Source: Oscillospiraceae bacterium
Lineage (GTDB): Bacteria > Bacillota > Clostridia > Oscillospirales > Oscillospiraceae
Assembly: GCA_031266955.1 (NCBI GenBank)
Contig: JAISAA010000305.1
Span: forward strand, 1-5,740
Direction of reading: 5' to 3'
DNA length: 5,740 nucleotides
Position numbers and translations under genes: made by a program. Shown in pieces: positions 1 to 4,485 of the stretch; the first letter of the stretch is position 1; every line of letters starts with the position of its first letter. The notes beneath the pieces were generated by a model. That model had not been told where the DNA came from. It was given only the letters and a program-made list of their open reading frames with translations, and did not search any database.

Positions 1-1676
1 TACAGCCCCTCGCCGGTTTTCGCGTCGATGAAGAACGGGAAGTTGTCCTTATACAGCGCGGTGCAATAGTTTTCCGCGACGCGGCGCGCGAAATCGCGGT
101 GCTCCGTGTCCCACAGCCCCGTGATGATGTACAGCATGGCGGGCGGCAGGACGCTGCCGCAGCCGAACGCCATCTTGTCGTAATATTCGCTCGTAAGCGC
201 CTCCGACGCGAACCCCCACTCGGTGAAAAAGCGCGAGGTATCGGACAGGTCGGCCACGAGCTTGCCGAGGATATCTTTCGGCAGCCGGTCGCCGAGGATA
301 GCCGGCATATAGTGGATCAAATTGTCGGAGACGACCTTCTCGCCGGTCTCAGGGTCAAGCGCGACAAAACGCGAGCCATCCCACAGCTTATCGACCAATT
401 TTGCCAGCATAGTCCGCGATTTATTGAACCATATATCGGCGTCCGCCTTTCCGAGCAGCTTCGCCAGCTCGCCGCAGGCCTCGAACAGCAGAACCAAGTA
501 CGCCGCCAAATCCGGCGTTGTGAGCTTGATGTGCTCCCTGAACAGCGAGCTCGCGTCGAATCCGGTCTCGTCGCTGTGCCAGTTGCTCGGCAGGCCGTCT
601 CCGTCCTCGTCGCGGCAAGTCAAGAACCAATCGCCCCACCTGCACATGCCGCCGTACAGCATTTCGAGCTTGTCGCGCGGCACTTCTTTTAATAAGTCGT
701 GCCGCTTCATTATCTGCAGTACCGCCCAACCGTGCATAGGCGGCTTGAGCATAAGCGACTCGCACATTGCGTCGTCGTACATATCGGGCAGTTGCCCGAG
801 CGCGTTTTGTTTGTCTATCGGGCCGAGCATCAGGTCTACGGCGAAGCCGGTGTGCTCCATAAGCGCAACCGCGTTTTGGCACATCTGCCATTGCGACGCG
901 ATATTGCTCGCGAACATCAGTATCATCGGGTACCGCGCGCTGCCGTAAGGATCTGTCAGGAACGACCAGAGCGTGTATTCGCACTCCTCCCGCTTGTCCT
1001 CATACGCGCCGGAAAACGCGGGCATTTTGCCGATAAACTCGTTCCAGTCCGCCTGCATAGACGCCTTCGCCTCGGCGTATGTGGGATAGATGCCGCGTAC
1101 CTGCCCGTCAAATGTCGATTCCTCCAGCACGAGCGTAAACGTGCCGTCCGGGGCGGGCGACGTTTTGCCGCTGACATAGCCGCTGGTGAGGTGTTTCCAG
1201 TCCCACGGGGCGCTGCCGTGCCCGTCGTCGAACGCGAAACCCGAGCCGCCCAGCCCTTTGAATATCATTGAGCAGGTGTAGCGGAAGAACGCCTCCCACG
1301 CGCCGTCTTTTCTGACGTGGACGCTCTCGTGCTCGACCATAGTCTTTTCAAACATCAGCCCCATTCCGGGGTCGCCCTCCGCTATGATCTGCGCCGTCCC
1401 CGCGAACGTGAAGCGCACGTCGCCGTCAGGCGTTGACAGCGTGAGCTCCGCCGGGCGCGCGGAGGTCGTGTACGGCACCCTCTCGCCGTTGTATGTGACC
1501 GCGATGTTAATGAGCCTGTTCTTGTCCGGCGCGAGCGCCGCCATCCCGTGCAACGTGCCGAGATACAGCGCCGGCTCCGTGCCCGGAAACGCGAAATTGT
1601 AGACCCCGAACCACGCGCCGCGGCGCTTGAAGACCTTTCCGTCGATGCTGACGGGCTTGTTGTGTACTGTTGACAT
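1..1676 (-). CDS. (alpha/alpha)6-barrel glycoside hydrolase, MGH1/GH63-like (partial, C-terminus outside window)
   Basis: The frame is open from an ATG at 1676-1674 to the left edge: 558 residues are visible and the stop is not. The start is supported by AAAGGAGA at 1693-1685, about 8-9 nt upstream. No signal peptide is seen, so the protein is probably cytoplasmic. Residues ~1-230 look like the beta-rich N-terminal domain of these enzymes (for example VYNFAFPGTEPALYLGTLHG). From ~235 on there are amphipathic helices typical of an (alpha/alpha)6 barrel. The best signature is residues ~358-378, DGDGLPSNW followed by HSDETGFDASS, matching the family pattern DGLPxxxxxxDSGWDNS; D374 falls on the usual general acid. 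TTPDLAAYLVLLFEACGELA and the C-terminal TGEGL (554-558) also fit. Other motifs deviate: WDHxFN is WQMCQN (263-268), WRGPVWPP is GCGSVLPP (505-512), and the expected base Glu is F548. The fold is fairly certain. The substrate is unknown, and catalytic activity is in doubt. Confidence 0.82.
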   Translation of the reverse strand, partial: MSTVHNKPVSIDGKVFKRRGAWFGVYNFAFPGTEPALYLGTLHGMAALAPDKNRLINIAVTYNGERVPYTTSARPAELTLSTPDGDVRFTFAGTAQIIAEGDPGMGLMFEKTMVEHESVHVRKDGAWEAFFRYTCSMIFKGLGGSGFAFDDGHGSAPWDWKHLTSGYVSGKTSPAPDGTFTLVLEESTFDGQVRGIYPTYAEAKASMQADWNEFIGKMPAFSGAYEDKREECEYTLWSFLTDPYGSARYPMILMFASNIASQWQMCQNAVALMEHTGFAVDLMLGPIDKQNALGQLPDMYDDAMCESLMLKPPMHGWAVLQIMKRHDLLKEVPRDKLEMLYGGMCRWGDWFLTCRDEDGDGLPSNWHSDETGFDASSLFREHIKLTTPDLAAYLVLLFEACGELAKLLGKADADIWFNKSRTMLAKLVDKLWDGSRFVALDPETGEKVVSDNLIHYMPAILGDRLPKDILGKLVADLSDTSRFFTEWGFASEALTSEYYDKMAFGCGSVLPPAMLYIITGLWDTEHRDFARRVAENYCTALYKDNFPFFIDAKTGEGL

Positions 1677-1728
1677 AATACCATTCTCCTTTAATAAAAA
1701 AATATACGGGGAATACACATAAAAAATA

Positions 1729-1765
1729 TTGCTAACACGAAATAATATTAGTACAATATTAGCAA
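1729..1765. repeat. TTGCTAA/TTAGCAA inverted repeat flanking the promoter start region
   Basis: TTGCTAA at 1729-1735 is repeated in inverse at 1759-1765 (TTAGCAA), with centres 30 bp apart, about three helical turns. The right arm overlaps the extended -10. The pair encloses most of the 19-bp palindrome. It could be a second regulator half-site pair; no regulator gene is visible in the window to assign it to. Confidence 0.25.
1743..1761. promoter_or_regulatory. Candidate operator: 19-bp interrupted palindrome over the -10 and start site
   Basis: TAATATT (1743-1749), AGTAC, AATATTA (1755-1761) is a perfect 7-bp inverted repeat with a 5-bp centre. It covers the -10 element and the expected transcription start of the hydrolase promoter, where a repressor dimer would block initiation. 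AT-rich DNA gives such palindromes by chance fairly often, and part of the right arm is the -10 hexamer itself, so operator function is inferred from position only. Confidence 0.4.
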
Positions 1766-1784
1766 CTGCAGTCGATTCCGTCAA
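1756..1784 (-). promoter_or_regulatory. Sigma70-type promoter with extended -10 for the glycoside hydrolase gene
   Basis: On the minus strand, TTGACG (1784-1779) is followed by a 17-bp spacer and TAATAT (1761-1756). TGC directly before the -10 makes an extended -10 (TGnTAATAT). Transcription would begin near 1749, giving a leader of about 70 nt before the ATG at 1676. The match and spacing are close to consensus, and the position upstream of a gene with a good ribosome binding site supports it. Confidence 0.7.
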
Positions 1785-2031
1785 GATGGCAAATTGCACA
1801 AAGGTTTGCGCCGAGCTGTTGGTTTTATTGTCCGATCGCTCAAAAATATATAATATGATCGGCGATGCTCCGCAGAAAAAGAACTTGCTTTCATTAAACT
1901 CAACCCTGAATCGTGAAACTCCCTCACATTAAGCGTCAGATTTCGCTTGAGCATTTGTGCTTCAAAATTCAACCGGGAGACTTTCTGCCTCTCATTGCCT
2001 TTGCCATTTTAGCCACTGTTTTTGCTCGCAG
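1785..2031. other. Intergenic AT-rich DNA without a supported gene
   Basis: Nothing here reads as a convincing gene. Short frames on both strands (minus 1972-1781, starting with TTG, and plus 1729-1932) lack a ribosome binding site and a recognisable protein pattern. A small hairpin at 1931-1948 (AAGCG, 8-nt loop, CGCTT) and a CCGATC/GATCGG pair near 1832-1862 are present. Neither is followed by a clear T-run, so no terminator for the upstream membrane-protein operon can be called with confidence. Confidence 0.5.
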
Positions 2032-2388
2032 TCAGCCCCGATTTAGCCTGAGCAGTCGAAAAATTGTCACAAAGAGATAGCCAACCGCTTTCAGCAATCT
2101 CCAAGCCATAATCGGAATTCCGATGAGCCCTCCGACGATGAAAAACTTCGTGATTAAGATTAGCGGCGCTATTACCGACTCTTGAACATTATTGCTGTTG
2201 TATGATGTTCGTACCGAAAACCTCTGCTGTACGCCAAACGGAAAACCACATATTAGCAGCGTTATCACAACATTCTCAAAATTATCATCTGTAAATTTGA
2301 TTTTCGACACCACATAAATCAGCAATATAATGCCTGAAGGCAATATAACCTTCTTGAAAAAATCAATTCCTATATCTTTTAACGTCAT
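2032..2388 (-). CDS. Small multi-pass membrane protein, 118 aa, function unknown
   Basis: Starts at ATG 2388-2386 and ends at TGA 2034-2032. AAAAGGA at 2403-2397 lies 8 nt upstream and decides the start. Hydrophobic segments fall at about residues 14-28 (VILPSGIILLIYVVS), 40-53 (VVITLLICGFPFGV) and 72-95 (VIAPLILITKFFIVGG onward). A fourth is possible at 101-112, followed by a basic tail RLLRLNRG. The loop at 54-70 is polar and rich in Ser/Asn. The ATG overlaps the stop of the preceding 69-codon gene in an ATGA, which implies translational coupling and a shared transcript. The layout and the GFPFG motif recall small clostridial DUF-type membrane proteins (I think of DUF6050), but this is from memory and unverified. 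It is clearly more AT-rich than the hydrolase gene. No catalytic motif is visible. Confidence 0.7.
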   Translation of the reverse strand: MTLKDIGIDFFKKVILPSGIILLIYVVSKIKFTDDNFENVVITLLICGFPFGVQQRFSVRTSYNSNNVQESVIAPLILITKFFIVGGLIGIPIMAWRLLKAVGYLFVTIFRLLRLNRG

Positions 2389-2594
2389 ATGCTCAATCCT
2401 TTTCGTCCGTCCCGCCCATATTTACGATATACACCGTGTTGGTGCTGCTGTTCCAACTTATCTTCTTCCAGCGCCCCCGCGACGGCGCGCACGGGTGGAT
2501 ACGCCGTGCCGTTCACGGTCAGCGCCAATAAGATAACCAGTATGCCTGAAATACTTCTACTTCCACTCATTAAAATCGTTAATCCCTTTTTCAT
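2385..2594 (-). CDS. Small protein with one hydrophobic segment, 69 aa, function unknown
   Basis: Starts at ATG 2594-2592 with AAGGAG about 10 nt upstream, near 2605-2610. It ends at TGA 2387-2385, which overlaps the next start. The N-terminus MKKGLTILMSGSRS is basic, and residues ~15-30 (SGILVILLALTVNGTA) are hydrophobic, as in a membrane anchor or signal peptide. There is no lipobox cysteine. The remainder is hydrophilic, with an acidic/Gln stretch (EEDKLEQQHQHG, 43-54) and a basic end (YRKYGRDGRKG). I do not recognise a family. Evidence that it is real comes from the ribosome binding site, the ATGA coupling to the membrane protein and the sensible topology. It probably works with the 118-aa membrane protein. 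No strong promoter is obvious in 2600-2738; TTGATT-18-TAAAAA upstream is a weak possibility. Confidence 0.55.
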   Translation of the reverse strand: MKKGLTILMSGSRSISGILVILLALTVNGTAYPPVRAVAGALEEDKLEQQHQHGVYRKYGRDGRKGLSI

Positions 2595-2738
2595 CTGTAA
2601 GATTCTCCTTGGGCATTTTTAATTTTTTGTTATTTTCGCAATCAAAGAAACCGCCTCAACGCAGTTTAGAAATAAAGCAGTTTTTCTGTGGCACTTTTCC
2701 TCGCTCAGCAGATGTCTCACTCGCAACTCAGATGATTC

Positions 2739-2756
2739 AGCCCGTGTATACGGGCT
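2739..2756 (-). terminator. Hairpin directly after the SLH frame; weak terminator or 3' stabilising stem
   Basis: AGCCCGT (2739-2745), loop GTAT, ACGGGCT (2750-2756) gives a perfect 7-bp GC-rich stem with a 4-nt loop, starting two bases after the TAA at 2760-2758. Read on the minus strand it is followed by GAATCATC rather than a T-run, so intrinsic termination would be inefficient. It may protect the 3' end or let some transcription pass into the two-gene operon downstream. Confidence 0.4.
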
Positions 2757-2757
2757 C

Positions 2758-3042
2758 TTAATTCAACCCCAAGGCTTCGAGAAGATCGGTATGCCCGGTT
2801 CCTTCAAGCATGGCCGCAAACAACCTGATAATGGTCGCTATACATTGTTCACGCGTGTAACTGTCCTTTGGCGCAAACATATTATTGCCTACGCCGTTCA
2901 TAACGCCGATGTCGCTCATTGTTGCGACCGCTTCATAAGCCCATGGCGATATTGCGTCGTTATCGCTGAATGTTATCGGCGCTACGTTATACACCTCACA
3001 ATCAAGAGCGCTAATCAAGTTGGAAAGCATTGTTGCCGCCTG
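2758..3042 (-). pseudogene. C-terminal SLH-repeat remainder of the interrupted surface protein
   Basis: This is the direct in-frame continuation of the upstream gene past the TAA at 3045-3043, ending at TAA 2760-2758. It encodes the second half of SLH repeat 2 (QAATMLSNLISAL) and a complete repeat 3 (about FSDNDAISPWAYEAVATMSD to YTREQCIATIIRLF, including GVMNGVGNNMFAPKDSYTR). The next ATG is at 3030-3028, five codons after the stop. It has only a poor AGGCGG-like sequence upstream, and a product started there would have no signal peptide, so independent function is unlikely. Read as a whole with the upstream part, the gene would be 409 codons (3987-2758). The reading is sound; whether it is a pseudogene, a readthrough extension or a sequence error cannot be decided here. 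Confidence 0.65.
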
Positions 3043-3987
3043 TTAGCGCGTGAGTCGCGCGTCTGGATCGAATTTATTTCCCCCGATGCCATTCACTACA
3101 CCAAGCCCCGCCATTTTTCTGACGTTTATGTCCGCCGTATCATCGAAGTCTCTTAATTCGATTATCTCTGTTTGGAATACAAACTCATAGAGTTTTACGC
3201 CCAGCGCGCAAAATTCCGCACGCGTCGCGGCTTGTCTGAAGTTTGATAGCAGCTCTGTCGGGCACAGGTTAAGCCGATTCGCGTCATTCACCGCCTCAAT
3301 AGCCCATGACGATGGTTTGCCGGCAACGGGAAGCGGTTTTCTGAACTCAGCCGCCGAAGGTTTGTCCTTGTAGTCGCTTGTACACTCCGGGAACGCGCTT
3401 TTATCCCATGCGAAACCGTGTGCTGTATAGGTCGCGTCGCTCACAAGGACAACCAGGTCGGCTGACCAAGCGCCCGAATCGTCGAAAGCCTGTACGTCAA
3501 TGTGATACCAATTGTCGTCAACCTTTACGATGTTCCATTGATGGCTCGGATTTACAGCCGTAGCGTCGGCATGGACATAGTGGCAATCAATGCCCATACC
3601 ATCGCATAGCGCCTTGAAAGCCCTTGCATAACCCGAGCACTGGGCTTCGTTGTAGATGAGTGCGCCCCACGCCGTATTTGCGCTGTTTTTCGACCAATCG
3701 TCCGCGTAACCGCAGCTATCGACGAGATACGCGCAAGCCGCCGCGACCTTCTCCACATCTGACATATCGGATAATATGTATTCGTTCAAGAAAGACGCTA
3801 CGGTATCGGCGACCTCGTTTAGCTGATCTTGCGTCAACGCTTTACCATAGATTGACGAACCAACTTTATAGTCGCCTGATGTGACGACGGACGACCTGTC
3901 CGCCGCAAACACGGACGCGGTAAACGCCGCCAGAGCAAAAATGGCAATCATCGCCGCCATTAAAAATCTTTTTGCCGTCTTTTTCAT
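3043..3987 (-). CDS. Exported transglutaminase-like protein with SLH repeats, truncated by an in-frame TAA
   Basis: The ATG at 3987-3985 is chosen because GAGGTG (4000-3995) lies 7 nt upstream and the product then begins with a textbook signal peptide: MKKTAKRF, a hydrophobic core, and cleavage probably near ASVFA-AD (residues 28-29). The open frame extends 49 codons further upstream, but that part is non-protein-like. Residues ~75-170 form a transglutaminase-like (cysteine-protease fold) domain. The likely triad is C117 (NEAQCSGYARAFKALCDGMG), H149 (SHQWNIVKVDDNWYHID) and D164. SLH repeat 1 is at ~226-272 (SSWAIEAVNDANRLNL, TRAEFCALG). Repeat 2 begins at ~281 (FDDTADINVRKMAGLGVVNG, FDPDARLTR) and is cut by TAA after R314. 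The enzyme should act outside the cell, on peptides or cell-wall protein, and bind the wall through SLH repeats. As read, the anchor keeps only one and a half repeats. Confidence 0.8.
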   Translation of the reverse strand: MKKTAKRFLMAAMIAIFALAAFTASVFAADRSSVVTSGDYKVGSSIYGKALTQDQLNEVADTVASFLNEYILSDMSDVEKVAAACAYLVDSCGYADDWSKNSANTAWGALIYNEAQCSGYARAFKALCDGMGIDCHYVHADATAVNPSHQWNIVKVDDNWYHIDVQAFDDSGAWSADLVVLVSDATYTAHGFAWDKSAFPECTSDYKDKPSAAEFRKPLPVAGKPSSWAIEAVNDANRLNLCPTELLSNFRQAATRAEFCALGVKLYEFVFQTEIIELRDFDDTADINVRKMAGLGVVNGIGGNKFDPDARLTR

Positions 3988-4006
3988 AATTTTACACCTC
4001 AAATTA
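3987..4006 (-). promoter_or_regulatory. AU hairpin presenting the ribosome binding site of the SLH gene in its loop
   Basis: In the minus-strand RNA, TAATTT (4006-4001), loop GAGGTGTA, AAATTA (3992-3987) can form a 6-bp stem. The Shine-Dalgarno sequence sits in the loop, and the last stem base is the A of the start codon. The stem is all A-U and so weak. It may simply reflect AT-rich leader sequence. Confidence 0.25.
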
Positions 4007-4058
4007 ATTTCGATTAACTTCCTTAAAAACTCCGCATGACTTTCCACTTTGATTTTCC

Positions 4059-4086
4059 GCCTCTCGTATAAAGTTTTTTGAGAGGC
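4059..4086 (-). other. Leader stem-loop between the T-run and the SLH gene
   Basis: GCCTCTC and GAGAGGC form a perfect 7-bp stem with a 14-nt A/T-rich loop. It lies just downstream, in transcription, of the TTTTT at 4095-4091. No T-run follows it on the minus strand, so it is not a terminator by itself. It could compete with or insulate the neighbouring GC stem in the leader RNA. Confidence 0.4.
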
Positions 4087-4090
4087 CGCC

Positions 4091-4176
4091 AAAAAGGCGC
4101 GCAGGGGAACCCGGGCGGCTTGCCCGAATCTCACCTACGCGCCGAATATATGTTTACCAACGCACGGAGCGCGCCT
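4091..4176 (-). terminator. Long-range GC stem followed by TTTTT: possible terminator or leader switch
   Basis: In minus-strand RNA, AGGCGCGC (4176-4169) is perfectly complementary to GCGCGCCT (4102-4095), an 8-bp GC-rich stem whose right arm runs into TTTTT (4095-4091). The enclosed 66 nt hold a further hairpin, CGGGC-AAGCC-GCCCG, around 4120-4134. The arrangement resembles a branched terminator or the closing stem of a structured RNA ahead of the SLH gene. The short T-run and long loop make simple intrinsic termination uncertain. Confidence 0.35.
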
Positions 4177-4395
4177 GTCAGGAAAAGCGCGTCCTATGTA
4201 TTCAGCGTATTACGAGAAATCCTCCGGGGCCACAAGCAGCTTGAAAACAGTAGGAATATCGCGTATACTGTAAACGCTGTGGCGGCGGGTTTTTGCTCGT
4301 GTTTGTAGGTGTTGTCTTAACTGGGTTCCTACACACGTCGTGGTGGTGCTGGTTACACCGTCACGACCGCTGCGGCCTTGTTTTGCGGCCTCACA
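4091..4395 (-). ncRNA. Candidate structured leader RNA or independent small RNA, class not recognised
   Basis: This is the RNA expected from the promoter at 4429-4401, about 300 nt to the T-run, or about 400 nt if it continues to the SLH start. It contains no credible reading frame. Possible helices are CGTGTGTAGG (4337-4328) with CCTACAAACACG (4309-4298), 10 bp with a 2-nt bulge; a nested pair, GCCACAGC/GCTTGTGGC (4283-4276 with 4237-4229) enclosing ACAGTA/TACTGT (4271-4266 with 4252-4247); and the AGGCGCGC long-range stem. I compared it by eye with tmRNA, RNase P, 6S, SRP, T-box, cobalamin and c-di-GMP riboswitch cores and found no match. Structure is inferred from complementarity alone. 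Confidence 0.35.
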
Positions 4396-4400
4396 CGGTA

Positions 4401-4429
4401 ATTCTATCACTTGACGGAATATATTGCAA
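4401..4429 (-). promoter_or_regulatory. Sigma70-type promoter for the leader RNA/SLH gene, with an overlapping inverted repeat
   Basis: TTGCAA (4429-4424), a 17-bp spacer and TAGAAT (4406-4401) on the minus strand give a near-consensus promoter, with a start expected near 4394. CACTTG/CAAGTG arms (4432-4427 and 4413-4408, centres 19 bp apart) overlap the -35 and the spacer, a plausible operator position. It sits in the gap after the ATPase gene. There is no strong terminator for that gene between 4485 and 4430, only a 4-bp GCGG/CCGC hairpin before an A/T run, so some read-through is possible. Confidence 0.6.
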
Positions 4430-4485
4430 GTGTTTTTTACCGGCGTAAAAATTTTTTTGCGGCATATCGCTCCGCGCCTTCGTTC

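Noticed and set aside
99..1602. Long plus-strand frames opposite the hydrolase gene
   Set aside because: They are Arg/Ala/Val-rich shadows of the GC-rich hydrolase frame, which has family motifs, a promoter and a ribosome binding site.
1781..1972. Minus-strand 63-codon frame in the gap between the membrane protein and the hydrolase
   Set aside because: It starts with TTG, lacks a ribosome binding site, has no recognisable protein pattern and runs through the -35 of the hydrolase promoter.
3043..3045. TAA reassigned as a sense codon in this organism
   Set aside because: The hydrolase (558 codons), the ATPase (417 codons) and the two small genes contain no other in-frame TAA, so it is not used as a regular sense codon.
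3988..4134. N-terminal extension of the transglutaminase/SLH protein by 49 codons
   Set aside because: It would begin at a GTG without a ribosome binding site and place the signal peptide internally. The ATG at 3987 has GAGGTG at the right spacing and starts the signal peptide.
4210..4410. Minus-strand 66-codon frame between the ATPase and SLH genes, and the plus-strand 76-codon frame at 4078-4308
   Set aside because: The first would start inside the -10 region, before the expected transcript start. Both have low-complexity or non-protein-like composition and no ribosome binding site, and they cross predicted RNA stems.
1775..4420. Shared 11-mer CTTGACGGAAT at 1785-1775 (minus) and 4410-4420 (plus), both in promoter regions
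   Set aside because: It is in opposite orientations relative to the genes, being -35 in one and spacer in the other. Several shared 11-mers are expected by chance in a window of this size.
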